Assembly (NCBI RefSeq): GCF_003369915.1 | Contig: NC_046676.1 | Span: 14,614,001-14,678,000, forward strand | Reading direction: 5' to 3' | Source of the DNA: Drosophila miranda | Lineage: Eukaryota; Arthropoda; Insecta; Diptera; Drosophilidae | DNA length: 64,000 bases | In this document: in pieces, positions 13,500 through 25,248 of the stretch | How the letters are laid out: each line of letters opens with the position of its first letter | How positions within the stretch are numbered: the stretch's first letter is position 1 | Translations under genes and position numbers: made by a program | The notes under the pieces: generated by a model | Database searches by the model: none | Told to the model about the DNA's origin: nothing | What the model saw: only the letters and a program-made list of their open reading frames with translations

Positions 13500-13689
13500 A
13501 ATTTTAAAAAAAGATGATGCTTTTACGGTTAGTAGGAGGTTTCATAGGTTTCTCTGAAAATTCATTCGACTGGCTAATGTGAGATGCATTATTTAAAATA
13601 TTGGCAAGCTCTGGTGCATAGTATGGTTGGAAGATTGCGGAATTTTTAGATTTTTGCGGAAAATGGATGTGTAGCGCCAATAAGGAAAC

Positions 13690-13830
13690 GTTTCCTCCCC
13701 ATAAGGAATATATATTCTTGATCAGCATCAATATCCGAGTCGATTAAGTCATGTCTGTCTGTCCGTTCGCCCGTCAATCTTGTTTGACGCCTAGTTCTCA
13801 GAAACTATAAAAGCTGGAGCAATACTCCTG
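13690..13830 (-). mobile_element. DINE-1/mini-me-like element remnant
   Basis: The stretch CCCCATAAGGAATATATATTC ... CTTGATCAGCATCAATATCC ... GTCTGTCTGTCCG is the reverse complement, with few changes, of the right part of the complete element at 58146-59238 (GGCTATTGATGCTGATCAAG, then ATATATACTTTATGGGG). A short GTCY microsatellite lies at 13752-13765. Only this end is recognisable. Confidence 0.65.
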
Positions 13831-14035
13831 TAATACCGCACTGTTACAAGTGCATTTTAAAATTTTATATACAGACTCCTGTGATGACGGTTTATCCTGT
13901 TTCTTTTTTCAATCTGTCCGTAAATGAGAGTTTTTTTCAAACACCCTATAAATTTGAAACGTTATTTGAGGGAGCTGTTTTTTTTTAAGGTGTCAATGGA
14001 CCATGGACAGAAATTGCTTGCTATCTCGATTCAGC

Positions 14036-14086
14036 AAAATGGTATTAAAGCCAGTGAGCTCTCTATGCAAAGCTGATATCCAGAGA
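14036..14086 (+). repeat. Left member of a short direct repeat flanking the DUF1091 gene
   Basis: AAAATGGTATTAAAGC...TCTNTATGCAAAGCTGNTATCCA occurs here and again at about 15092-15147, on either side of the DUF1091 gene and in the same orientation. The pair could mark the ends of an inserted or duplicated segment. Confidence 0.5.
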
Positions 14087-14219
14087 TAGAAATTGATCAG
14101 TAGACCTGAACTAAAAAGCTTATTTTAAATGACCATTGAATATAATAAGAATAAGTTTTCTATAAAAATAGTATTGGTATATAAAAAAGCATTACATCGA
14201 ACTTAGTCGTCGTGGTTTC

Positions 14220-14936
14220 ATGTGCGTGATGTGTTTTACCCTCAATGTTTTGGTGTACCTCCTGGTCATATCCCATTTTGTCGTAGAGGTAAATATAAAT
14301 TAACACGAGTGGAAACTTTTTGTACAACCAATTACCAACACCTCGAAGATCGCTTGTCGAGTGGAGTTCACGAACATAAAGTGCAATTCTGAGGACCAGG
14401 AGCTCTCCGATTTTGAATATTGTTATCTGAAATCTGTGAACCGGAGCTACAAATATCTATCGCTGAAAGTCAATCTGCTTCAAGTTCCCGTTACCAAATT
14501 CTCGGTATGGATGTAAAGGTGAGCTGAGCGAATTTTGTTGTAATTTTGTTGCATTTCAGACAAAATTTGGACTGTACAAGCGATTCAGTGGATATAAACC
14601 ATTCCTTTACAATTTCACTGTGAATGGCTGCAATTTCCTTAAACGTCCAAAATCCTTCCCCGTCGTAAGTTATTTTTATGAGATCTTCAAAGATTATTCG
14701 AATATGAATCATTCATGTCCCTACGATGTAAGTAAAGAGATGATTCTTTGATGATGTAAATATTTATGTATATTCTATAGCATGATCTACTAGTGGATAA
14801 GCTTACCATCGAGCGGATCAATAACCGATTCTCAAAAACACTGACCTTTCCCGAGGGCGATTACATGTTCGAGTTCCACTTTCTGGCCTACGGCATCAAC
14901 CGTGCGGTGGTTAAACTATATTTCACCCTTTCGTGA
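14220..14936 (+). CDS. DUF1091-family small secreted protein, four exons
   Basis: Assembled by hand from four exons: 14220-14288, 14349-14504, 14560-14727 and 14781-14936. The introns are 60, 55 and 53 bp, all phase 0 with GT..AG ends, giving 182 residues. Exon 1 encodes a hydrophobic signal peptide (MCVMCFTLNVLVYLLVISHF). Exon 2 carries the family opening VEFTNIKCNSEDQELSDFEY. Exon 3 has FGLYKRFSGYKPFLYNFTVN followed by a Cys, and NHSCPYD. Exon 4 has GDYMFEFHFLAYGINRAV and ends FTLS. This arrangement, with paired cysteines and the SCPYD / PxGxY motifs, is typical of the large Drosophila DUF1091 family (MD-2-related lipid-recognition-like fold; many members have unknown roles, some are linked to chemosensory or immune tissue). 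The first acceptor (CCTCGAAG) has a weak pyrimidine tract. The gene appears intact. Exact orthology is unknown. Confidence 0.8.
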
Positions 14937-15091
14937 ATGCTCCATCTCTAAGAAGAAAGAAGTTTATACAATATGCTTTATTATCAAATTCGTATGTTTT
15001 TTTAAACAAATGTCATTTAAATGTAGCACTTCTAGTATGTTTAGAATGTTAATGCAAAATGGCAAGAGGATAATTGTTTTCCGGTTTTAGA

Positions 15092-15147
15092 AAAATGGTA
15101 TTAAAGCTACATACATATGTAGTTCTTTATGCAAAGCTGCTATCCAA
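15092..15147 (+). repeat. Right member of the short direct repeat flanking the DUF1091 gene
   Basis: Partner of the repeat at 14036-14086. It shares AAAATGGTATTAAAGC and TTTATGCAAAGCTGCTATCCA-like text with a few substitutions. Confidence 0.5.
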
Positions 15148-15159
15148 TAAGAGTTATAA

Positions 15160-15295
15160 ACTTCAAGCATATGTTTAAAATAAACCACTCAAGTTGAAAA
15201 TAGGTTAATTAATCGGATATTATTTTGTGGGCATGGCTAAATGTTCTATCTAGCTAATAATATTCGGCGGAACATCAAAATTCCAATTCTTGACG
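15160..15295 (+). repeat. R1 core repeat, diverged copy
   Basis: Contains TAAAATAAACCACTCAAGTTG, then TTGTGGGCATGGCTAAATGT, then TAATATTCGGCGGAACATCA. This is the R1 core order found many times between 12.9 and 30.4 kb. Confidence 0.6.
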
Positions 15296-15405
15296 GAGAA
15301 CGATTAACCAATTATAGGCCAAGGGGCCTATTTCCACCGAAAATAATGAACTATTTAAATATAGGGGTCTTAAGCGGGCTGAGTGGGTTTTTTTGTGGAA
15401 CCAAA

Positions 15406-15672
15406 ATTGAGGCAAAAACAATCAAAGTGGAGTATTCAAAATAAGCCAGTCAGGTAGAAAATTGATTCATAATTCGTATAAAATTATGTGGGCATGGTTA
15501 AATGTGCTATATATATAGTAATATTCGTCGGAACATCAAAAACGAGGAATATGTAAAAAGAACTTGAATTCGTCAGTATATTTACGGTATATTTTTAAAA
15601 TGAGACTGTATATTTTGGTATATTTCTGAGAGTCAGGCCATATATCTTGTCGATAAATCCGCGGGCACGTCA
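15406..15672 (+). promoter_or_regulatory. Promoter-like repeat module, copy 2 (dgt5 promoter)
   Basis: R1 core (AGCCAGTCAGGTAGAAAATT, TATGTGGGCATGGTTAAATG), then AACGAGGAATATGTAAAAAG, CAGTATATTTACGGTATATT, TTTTGGTATATTTCTGAGAG, and TGTCGATAAATCCGCGGGCA. It ends about 45 bases before the dgt5 ATG. The DRE-like TGTCGATA is intact, while the motif-1 site is degraded (GCGGGCACGTC against GCGGTCACACT). Its position and motif order argue that it is the working dgt5 promoter. Confidence 0.65.
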
Positions 15673-15715
15673 GTGTGCGTTCAGATAATAATTCAAAAAA
15701 ATAATTCTTTTAAAA

Positions 15716-17977
15716 ATGGCACACTCTGATAAAATTGAGGAATTTAAAGCATGGGCCGCAAGTCTTGGCTGTCCGCCCAGTGTCATACCAGCCGATGAAG
15801 ATCTCAGAAAGTAAGTTCGAAGCCATAGGCGCTAGGACATTAATGATTGTCAAATATCCGATCGCAGCATCTTCAAATCGCGCTCCCACCAGCTTTTTGC
15901 GCAACTGCAGAGACGTATTCGACCTCGAGAAGAGGTGGAGGAGGTAAGGGCAAATCTGCTCATCGCCCAGGTGGAGCTTCATAAGGGCAAGGTGGTGCCC
16001 CTAGCCTCGCGCAGCCTTCTACCACCGCAGCTTCAAAGGCTCCAACAAATGAAGGAGCTGACGAAGGAGAAGGAGACAGCAGAACAAACTCTGAAGGAGG
16101 CCAGACAGGCGTATGATAAACTTTCCGCCAGCATCAAATCAAAGAGTGAGCAATGCACAGAAAAAAATGGCATCTTCTAACCTCCTACCTTATTCGCAGA
16201 CATACAAACTATTAGGGCCAAGAACAAGCGAGATCTTCTGGAGTCAAAGTGCAATATGCTGGAGCTGAAACTGGAGTCAATGAAAAAATCGTATGAGCAG
16301 GAGCTGAGGAACAAGGCCCAAATCTTGGCGAGCACACCAGTCAAATTGAGTTCGGAGAACGCTAGCGAGAAGCGGGCCACCAAGGTAGTGGAACAGGCGC
16401 TCAAGGAGCTAGATACATTTTATGGTGTCTGCAATGACGAGACCAACAGTGCAGACGCATTGGCCCAGGCCAAGGAGCGGCTTTGGAACGAAATGCGGAT
16501 CATCTTTTCTAAAACTCCTAATGCTCCACTTTTCAATGTAATAATGAAGATCAAGGAGAAACAGCTGCAGTACATAATGCAACTAAGTACGGCGAATAAG
16601 GGAAACACCCCAAAAGCCAAGCCCCTGTTGACCAACTACGAGGTAAAACTTCTGAAGACCAAAGCGGAGATGCTCGGACTGGCGGCCAGGTACCTTTCTG
16701 CTGATAAGGAGTTGAACAAGCTGGAGGCTCGCTTCTGCCAGGACTATACTCCTTTTGTTGACGAGCTGCAAAAGAAGGTGAACAGCTTCAATGCGATTGC
16801 CAGTACCGACGAGGACAGCACGGACGAGCTAATCAGCGACTTTCTTGTGCAGTTTACCATGCGGACTTTCAATATGGCCCGCAACGATTTCCTCGTCGAG
16901 CAAATTGAGCAGCTGCGCCAGGAGCTGAAAGCCGGCGCCAAGCAGCTCGAAAATCACGACCTAATTCTAAGCTCCGTGAAACAGGTGTACAGCGCAGAAA
17001 GCACCTCCATCAATCGCATACAGGAAGATATGGGCCAGCTCTCGCAGATAAAAGAGAAGATCCTCTACTCGAGGAACATGATGAAGAACTTGCTAGCCAC
17101 CCAGAGCCAGAATGCCAAATCTCAGCTGATCAGCACCAAGCTAAAGGTCAACAACATGTCGATGCTGAGCTCGGAAAGCTTCTACATGGCCAACGACAGT
17201 GTGTTCTGTAGCACCAAGCTTGAGTTCGATGGCAACAACAGCATTGCCAACTCCACTCTGGTGCCGGGAGCAGCCGGCTCGGCAGTTACTCTCACATCTG
17301 GGCCCGGCACCCTTGTGCCCTGCCACCTTCTCGAAGTAAACACGTTCGCCGAAATGCCGCTGGTAAAGTTTAGCTGCGTACCCCGATCCTGGTAAGTGGG
17401 GGTCAGAGTCGTAGCCCCCAACATGAATGCAATTAATATTTAATATTTCTCTTCTCTGGTAGCGCTGGTTTGCTGTCGGCCAATCCGCTCATCGTTGAAG
17501 CCCAGGAGCTGGCCTCCACCGTTCAACTGGTGCCGGGCCATCTGCTGACACCCTTCAGGGCCCTGCAGGAAGTCCGTAAACGCATTTTGTGGGCGTCGGC
17601 AATTGCCGCACACACGTCTGATTTGAAATTGAGTTTGCAGCCGTTAATTGGTAAGCTCGCATTCTCGACCCTTCCGAGTAGACATTTTGTATCATTTCCG
17701 TGTCTGACCCCGTTGTTACCCCTTCTCCACAGTGGATCCGCACGATTTGAAGCTGAAGGCACGTCGCCAGCAGGAGGAAATCGAACAAAAGCTGGACAGC
17801 ATAACGGGCATCGCCGTGAAGTCCAGACTTCAGTTGCAGAAGGCTGAGCGCATCTATCACTTCATACTCGAGAATCCGTTGAATCGCTACGTGCCTCCCA
17901 CAAAGGTCTTCAGCAACGGCACCTTTTCCGACTACGAGTCGGAGTTCAATCTGTATTATCGCATGGCCACCATGTAG
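15716..17977 (+). CDS. dgt5: Augmin complex subunit, Dgt5/HAUS5-like
   Basis: Five exons: 15716-15810, 15868-16145, 16200-17391, 17463-17650 and 17733-17977. The summed length is 1,998 nt (665 residues) and all junctions are in phase with GT..AG introns. The N-terminus matches the HAUS5 pattern: EEFKAWAASLGCPPS, then FAQLQRRIRPREEVEEVRAN followed by LL. Heptad-rich coiled coil covers roughly residues 85-170 and 370-420. The C-terminal third contains RALQEVRKRILWASAIAAHT and a tail ending NLYYRMATM. Augmin recruits gamma-tubulin to the sides of spindle microtubules to nucleate branches, and in flies its subunits are named Dgt2-6, Wac, Msd1 and Msd5. The assignment rests on family pattern recall, so Dgt5 is the best fit rather than proven. 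The start is the first ATG after the promoter module and precedes the conserved N-terminal block. The gene appears intact. Confidence 0.75.
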
Positions 17978-18067
17978 GGCTCGGTTATGGCCACTAAATA
18001 GTTCAGGCAATTCTTAGAATGCATAACCTCAAAATACTTTGTAGATGGATACATCCCTCGAAGGGAA

Positions 18068-18073
18068 AATAAA
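18068..18073 (+). terminator. poly(A) signal of dgt5
   Basis: AATAAA lies about 90 bases after the dgt5 stop codon, followed by a T-rich stretch. Confidence 0.6.
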
Positions 18074-18456
18074 TTATAAATCTTACTTTTATATATTTTT
18101 ATTCATTTTTTTTTTTGTTTTGTTTTGGTTTTTATATATTAGTACAAAGTCGAAATAGATTTTTTGTTGCGCCCCCATTACAAATTGGGCATACAATATG
18201 TCGGTATTCAAAAGAATTTCGAGTTGCGCTTAGGAGCTAATGATGTACACAACGATGTTGCTTGCCTTCATTCGGATATGAATTTTGCCGCGATTCCAAT
18301 GCAGATTTTGAGGTTTTGGGTCTATCATGTTTTGCAGAACGAAAATACTTTAATATTTATTAAATAAACATAAAATACTCTCATAATTCTGAGATGTCTT
18401 GTGTAATTGGAATGCTGTGATGTGTCGTCGTCGTCGTCGTCGTCATTGTCTTTTGC
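18074..18456. other. dgt5 3' flank with a GTC microsatellite
   Basis: AT-rich DNA with no gene-like frame. A (GTC)n tract of about eight units at 18422-18447 immediately precedes the 39-bp minisatellite. Confidence 0.5.
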
Positions 18457-20905
18457 TTCTTGATTTTTATCGTATAACTATTATTATAATTGTTATTCTT
18501 GATTTTTATTGAATAACTATTATTATAGTTGTTATTCTTGATTTTTATTGAATAACTATTATTATAATTGTTATTCTTGATTTTTATTGAATAACTATTA
18601 TTATAATTGTTATTCTTGATTTTTATTGAATAACTATTATTATAATTGTTATTCTTGATTTTTATCGTATAACTATTATTATAATTGTTATTCTTGATTT
18701 TTATTGAATAACTATTATTATAATTGTTATTCTTGATTTTTATCCAATAACTATTATTATAATTATTATTCTTGATTTTTATCGTATAACTATTATTATA
18801 ATTGTTATTCTTGATTTTTATTGAATAACTATTATTATAATTGTTATTCTTGATTTTTATCGTATAACTATTATTATAATTGTTATTCTTGATTTTTATC
18901 GTATAACTATTATTATTATTGTTATTCTTGATTTTTATTGAATAACTATTTTATTGAATAACTATTATTATAATGGTTATTCTTGATTTTTATCGAATAA
19001 CTATTATTATAATTGTTATTCTTGATTTTTATCGTATAACTATTATTATAATTGTTATTCTTGATTTTTATTGAATAACTATTATTATAATTGTTATTCT
19101 TGATTTTTATTGAATAACTATTATTATAATTGTTAATCATGATTTTTATTGAATAACTATTATTATAATTGTTATTCTTGATTTTTATCGTATAACTATT
19201 ATTATAATTGTTATTCTTCATTTTTATTGAATAACTATTATTATAATTGTTATTCTTGATTTTTATCGAATAACTATTATTATAATTGTTATTCTTGATT
19301 TTTATCGAATAACTATTATTATAGTTGTTATTCTTGATTTTTATCGAATAACTATTATTATAATTGTTAATCTTGATTTTTATCGTATAACTATTATTAT
19401 AATTGTTATTCTTGATTTTTATCGTATAACTATTATTATAATTGTTATTCTTTATTTTTATTGAATAACTATTATTATAATTGTTATTCTTGATTTTTAT
19501 CGTATAACTATTATTATAATTGTTATTCTTGATTTTTATTGAATAACTATTATTATAATTGTTAATCATGATTTTTATTGAATAACTATTATTATAATTG
19601 TTATTCTTGATTTTTATCGTATAACTATTATTATAATTGTTATTCTTGATTTTTATTGAATAACTATTATTATAATTGTTATTCTTGATTTTTTTCGTAT
19701 AACTATTATTATAATTGTTATTCTTGATTTTTATTGAATAACTATTATTATAATTGTTATTCTTGATTTTTATCGTATAACTATTATTATAATTGTTATT
19801 CTTGATTTTTATTGAATAACTATTATTATAATTGTTATTCTTGATTTTTATTGAATAACTATTATTATAATTGTTAATCATGATTTTTATTGAATAACTA
19901 TTATTATAATTGTTATTCTTGATTTTTATCGTATAACTATTATTATAATTGTTATTCTTGATTTTTATTGAATAACTATTATTATAATTGTTATTCTTGA
20001 TTTTTTTCGTATAACTATTATTATAATTGTTATTCTTGATTTTTATTGAATAACTATTATTATAATTGTTATTCTTGATTTTTATCGTAAAACTATTATT
20101 ATAATTGTTATTCTTGATTTTTATTGAATAACTATTATTATAATTGTTATTCTTGATTTTTATCGTATAACTGTTATTATAATTGTTATTCTTGATTTTT
20201 ATCGAATAACTATTATTATAATTGTTATTCTTGATTTTTATCGTATAACTATTATTATAATTGTTATTCTTGATTTTTATTGAATAACTATTATTATAAT
20301 TGTTATTCTTGATTTTAATCGTATAACTATTATTATAATTGTTATTCTTGATTTTTATTGAATAACTATTATTATAATTGTTATTCTTGATTTTTATTGA
20401 ATAACTATTATTATAATTGTTATTCTTGATTTTTTTCGTATAACTATTATTATAATTGTTATTCTTGATTTTTATTGAATAACTATTATTATAATTGTTA
20501 TTCTTGATTTTTATTGAATAACTATTATTATAATTGTTATTCTTGATTTTTATCGTATAACTATTATTATAATTGTTATTCTTGATTTTTATTGAATAAC
20601 TATTATTATAATTGTTATTCTTGATTTTTATCGAATAACTATTATTATAATTGTTATTCTTGATTTTTATCGAATAACTATTATTATAATTGTTATTCTT
20701 GATTTTTATCGTATAACTATTATTATAATTGTTATTCTTGATTTTTATTGAATAACTATTATTATAATTGTTATTCTTGATTTTTATCGAATAACTATTA
20801 TTATTCTTGATTTTTATCGAATAACTATTATTATAATTGTTATTCTTGATTTTTATGGAATAACTATTATTATTCTTGATTTTTATCGAATAACTATTAT
20901 TATAT
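18457..20905. repeat. 39-bp minisatellite array, about 62 units
   Basis: Tandem units of 39 bp, each reading ATTCTTGATTTTTATTGAAT followed by AACTATTATTATAATTGTT, with a common variant ATCGTATAAC in place of ATTGAATAAC. The two variants often alternate, giving a 78-bp rhythm. Rare marker variants recur at exact multiples of the unit. GTTAATCATG starts at 19132, 19561 and 19873 (11 and 8 units apart). GATTTTTTTCG starts at 19687, 19999 and 20428 (8 and 11 units apart). This shows block amplification inside the array. Because 39 is divisible by 3, the minus strand stays open for 668 codons of a 13-residue repeat (NNNYNNSYSIKIK). I regard that as a by-product and not a gene. The last units (about 20790-20890) are shortened. 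Confidence 0.95.
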
Positions 20906-20910
20906 ATTAT

Positions 20911-21171
20911 TATATAGAAATCCAATAAAAGCAAGTATTTCGAATAGGCCAATCATGTATAGAATTGATTCATCAATCGTACAAAATTGAGTGGGCATGG
21001 CTAAATGTTCTATATAGATAGTATTATTCAACGGAACAAAGAATTGGTCGTTTTTTTAATCGAATTTGAGTTCGCCGCAGTTCGCCGCAGTTCGCTTTAG
21101 CAGCAATGAGTCTCGTTCCATACACAAACATGTTGCTAATTCCATGCACACATACCCTGGGGGAAATGGAT
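20911..21171 (+). repeat. R1 repeat at the left edge of the subito duplication
   Basis: TTATATAGAAATCCAATAAA, AAGTATTTCGAATAGGCC, GAGTGGGCATGGCTAAATGT, CAACGGAACAAAGAATTGGT, then GAGTTCGCCGCAGTTCGC (the 10-mer is doubled here) and GAGTCTCGTTCCATACAC. Close relatives lie at 24480, 25249, 28811 and 29580. It starts immediately after the minisatellite. Confidence 0.85.
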
Positions 21172-21566
21172 GTTATAGAATTGTGAATACGTTTGTCTTC
21201 CAAGGCTCAGTAGGTATCAGGATCGACATAAATATATACAAGATACTAATAATGTACTTGAATATGTCTAAAGAATATAAATTTGATTCGTTTGGTACAT
21301 ATTCGATGTATGAACTGACTCATCTATATTTTGTATGGGAAATGCTTCTAGTCTTGTGTGCCTTGAACTTGCAGTCTTTATGGAATTATATTTGATAGAA
21401 AATATCAATAAATTTTGCCAAAAACTATCACGGTATAAACATTACGTTCAACGTTCGATACCGTATCACTGGTCGTAGCTGTCATCTACACAAATTTGAA
21501 AAAAGCGGCAACCCTACCAGAGGCGTCTGAAAAAAAGCGCTAATCCGGCAACCGTCACACCTTAAC

Positions 21567-23620
21567 ATGAGCGATTCGTATGAAACACCAGTGCGCGAGA
21601 AGCGCTCATTTCTCATGGCTCGAGATCCCAGCGTTGACCGGCGCCGTCGACCAAGACCGGAGAAAAAGTTGCGTCTGTTCGATGATATACATGAAGCCAT
21701 GGAGAGCACAGACGGCTCAGACTCTGAGTCAGAGTGCGCATCCAATGGTGGAGACTATGCAACTAGTGTCCCGAGTGCTGAAGATATCAGTGTCGGGGAT
21801 ACTGGGCCACAGGTCTTTTTGCGTCTGCGTCCCGTGGGTGTCGCCTCCAAAGCATACTCGGTATCAGACGGTGGAAAAGTGCTGGTTACCAGCGTGAAGA
21901 GTGAAAACACCAGCACCAATGTCAACAAAATGGTAAAGCACTTTGGATTCACATCTATATTCGATGGCTCCGTTGGGCAGCGGGATGTCTACGACATCTG
22001 TGTTGGTCCCAGGATTCTGGAAGAAGAATGCGTTACCATAATGACGTATGGCACTTCAGGCTCGGGAAAAACGTACACATTGCTTGGTATGTTCGATATT
22101 TTACTGTCTGCACCAAAGGGCAACTCCTCATAATGTTTTTTCCAACAAAGGCGATGATGTGCTTGCTGGTGTTATACCCCGCGGCCTAGAGCACATATTC
22201 ACCATCTACATGGAAAACTTATACCACTCACCCAAACTAAAACTGGTCAAAGGCTGCATTGAGTTCCTTCAGGACGAGACCACGTTGCGGGAAATTCAAA
22301 TAAGCAAGAAACTGCTTAGCTTGTGCCCGGATATTGGCGGGCATCACGAGCGACTGAAGGAGGCGATTCAGGGGGATCACACCTTCGAGACAAAGGACGA
22401 CCCGAACGTCTCGGTAATGATTTGGGTATCATTTGTCGAGATCTACAATGAACTGGTATATGACCTACTGACCATACCGCCGCGTCAAGAAAATCTTGGT
22501 GCTGTTCCGCGAAAGCCCATGAAGATCTCGTGTAATAAAGGTCAAGTATATATCAAGGGCCTGACGACTGTGTTCGTAAGAAGCAGCGAGGAAGCCTTGC
22601 AGCTGCTGCGGCTGGGACAGCAGCGTTCCACCTACGCTTCGACCTCGGTGAACGCGAACTCTAGCAGATCCCACTGTGTCTTCATCGTGGATGTGTTGAA
22701 GTACAACTGCTCGGGAATGACCACTCAATGTTCGTACAAGTTTTGCGACCTCGCGGGCTCGGAGCGTGTAAACAACACGGGCACCATCGGGTTACGCCTC
22801 AAGGAGGCGAAAAACATCAACACCTCCCTAATGACTTTGGGGCGGTGTCTGGACGCGGCCAGTACTTCACGGAAGAAGCCAAATAATGACGTCATACCAT
22901 TTCGCGATTCAAAGCTTACCATGCTGTTGCAAGCAGCCCTGCTCGGAAAGGAACGCTTGGCCATGATAGTGACTGTCACACCGCTGGAGAAGTGCTATGA
23001 GGAAAACCTGAACGTGCTCAACTTCGCCTCCATAGCGAAGAATATCATTTTTAAAGAGCCTTTGATAAAGCAGCATAGTACACGATATTCTGGTTTCTTT
23101 GACAACTCTAAAAAGAATACCCAGTACGAATACATCAAAGAGATTGAGGAGAATAATATCAGGTAATAGCTCATCGCTTTTCGGCATAATAACACATCGT
23201 ATAATACACTTTTTACCGTACAGCCTGCGGCAAGAGATCGATCGATTGAAGTTGGACCATGTACTGAAGAAGCAGCTGCTGGAGGAGAGGCTGCGAAAGG
23301 AAATTTCGGAGACCTACCAAGAATTGTTGCGGGAAAACAAAAAGCAGTGGGAGAAGCAGGCCGAGAACCAACGGCTGATGGCAGAGCGGGAGTTCGAGTT
23401 TAAGGTTTGTACGCCTTACATAAGATGGTTTGCCTTTCCATTGCCACTAAACAATCGCGTATCATTGCAGCTGGCAGCACAAAAGCGGCTGTACGAAGAG
23501 CAAATCGAGGATCTCAAGGATGAAATCGAGGAACTCAAACCTCCCTCAAGCGAATCCGACAGTATGGACGAAAAGGAGGATGAGCCCAATGCGTCCATAG
23601 AAATACTCGATGATGAATAG
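21567..23620 (+). CDS. sub: Kinesin-6 Subito, copy 1
   Basis: Four exons: 21567-22086, 22151-23162, 23224-23404 and 23471-23620, totalling 1,863 nt (620 residues), close to the known fly Subito length. The basic N-terminus (DRRRRPRPEKK) precedes the motor: QVFLRLRPVG near residue 82, P-loop GTSGSGKT at 162-169, a long family-typical insertion, switch I NANSSRSH, switch II DLAGSE, and FRDSKLTMLLQAALLG. A coiled coil follows (EEIEENNIRSLRQEIDRLKL onward) with an acidic tail ending SIEILDDE. In flies Subito is the MKLP2-like motor that bundles antiparallel microtubules in the central spindle and is essential for acentrosomal female meiosis. All switch and nucleotide residues are present, so the copy looks functional. 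Compared with copy 2 it has Asp52 and Gly102. A poly(A) signal follows at 23670. Confidence 0.9.
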
Positions 23621-23669
23621 TACATGTTATATTTGCCATCTTGTATTTTTAAGGGTTTGTTATAGTCTA

Positions 23670-23675
23670 AATAAA
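23670..23675 (+). terminator. poly(A) signal of subito copy 1
   Basis: AATAAA lies 50 bases after the stop codon and is repeated at the matching place in copy 2 (28001). Confidence 0.65.
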
Positions 23676-25248
23676 ATCACTTATGAATTCAAGTAGTGTG
23701 TATTCTGAGAACTTTTCTATTTGTGAAAAACATGGAAATCATCCTCGGGCTTGGGTCATCCTTGGGCTGTTGTCAATCTCTGTTTAAAAGATATTTCAAC
23801 GATATTTTGCAGGTAGTGGTCTCCTTACAAAGACCAGGAATGAGTAACGACTAAGACATATCATTTTTAGAAATGGTCTTTCTAAATTACGTTTTAAAGC
23901 AGCTTTATATAAAATAAACCAAATACTAGTGTATACAAATGGCCATAGGCTGACAAGCAACAAGACTTTAAATACCAGCAACATTGACGTTACAACATTG
24001 TGACTGTTTTTTTTGTTTAAACCTTGTTTTAGTCAAAATACAATAAATGGGAGTACTTAAAATTCGTTAATCTTGTAGAAAATGTATTTATCAATGGAAT
24101 AAAACTATGAGCAATAGGAACAATTACGCCCAAACTTTTTTTTGTTTGACCTTTTTCACTAAAACCTTTTTTTTAGGCAAAATCTAATAAAAGCAAGTAT
24201 TTAAAATAAGCCAGTCAAGTAAAAAGTTGAATCATTAACCATATAAAATTATGTGGGCATGGCTAAATGTGCTATATATATAGTAATATTCCACGGAAGA
24301 TCAAAATCGAGGAATATGTGAAAAGAACTTGAATTCGTCAGTATATTTACGGTATATTTTTTAAATGAGACGGTATATTTTGGTATATTTCTGAGGGTCA
24401 TACTGTAGAAATACTGGTTTTCGCCGCGCTCCCATGGTATTATTGTCAATTTCATTAATCTATTAATTTAATTTTCAATGTTATATAGAAATCCAATAAA
24501 AGCAAGTATTTCGAATAGGCCAATCATGTATAGAATTGATTCATCAATCGTACAAAAATGAGTGGGCATGGCTAAATGTTCTATATAGATAGTATTATTC
24601 AACGGAACAAAGAATTGGTCGTTTTTTGAATCAAATTTGAGTTCGCCGCAGTTCGCTTTACCAACAATGAGTCCCATTCCATACACAATGTTGCGCATAC
24701 ACTGTTGCGGCAACATTTACTTGAAAACCGTATTTTAGTCAAAATAAAATACATTAAGGTAATTAAAAGAAGCAATCTTGTAGAAAATGTATTTATCTAT
24801 GCGATAAAGCTAAGTGGGCAAATCTATATAGCTTGGCAATACCCGATTCGCCGAAGTTTCGCTTTTGCAAAAATGAGTCTCATTCCATACACAAATGTTG
24901 CTAATTTACCAGCAACATTGCAACTGTTTTTTTGTTGAACTATTTTGCTTAAACCTTGTTTAGTCAAAATACAATAAAAGCAAGGACTAAAAACTGGCCA
25001 GTTAAGTAGAAAATTGATTCATTAATCGTATAAAATTATGTGGGCATAGATAAAGGCCCGGTTGACAACATTTAAATCCTTGTCGCTCACATTCAAAAAT
25101 GTTAGATTTGGCGCGCACCACTCGGTATATTTTGTATATTTCGGTGCTGTTCTGAGGGTCATACTGTAGAAACTGGTTTTCGCCGCGCTCCCATGTGGTG
25201 TTTTTTAGTGCTAAATGGTATTTTTGTCATTTATTAATTTAATTTTCA
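23676..25248. repeat. Spacer between subito copies, made of R1-family repeats
   Basis: The spacer contains a decayed promoter-like module at about 24170-24430 (R1 core, CGAGGAATATGTG, CAGTATATTTACGGTATATT, GGTATATTTCTGAGGGTCAT). It also has an R1 copy at 24480-24700, a shorter relative around 24840-24960, and a third core with GGTATATTTTGTATATTTC at 24960-25190. No gene-like frame is present. The same block recurs after copy 2. Confidence 0.75.

Noticed and set aside
18457-20905. CRISPR-like array
   Set aside because: There are no distinct spacers; the whole 39-bp unit repeats head to tail, and the host is a eukaryote.
22465-23187. Antisense frames over subito (and the same in copy 2)
   Set aside because: Mirror images of the motor-domain codons with no recognisable fold or splice signals.
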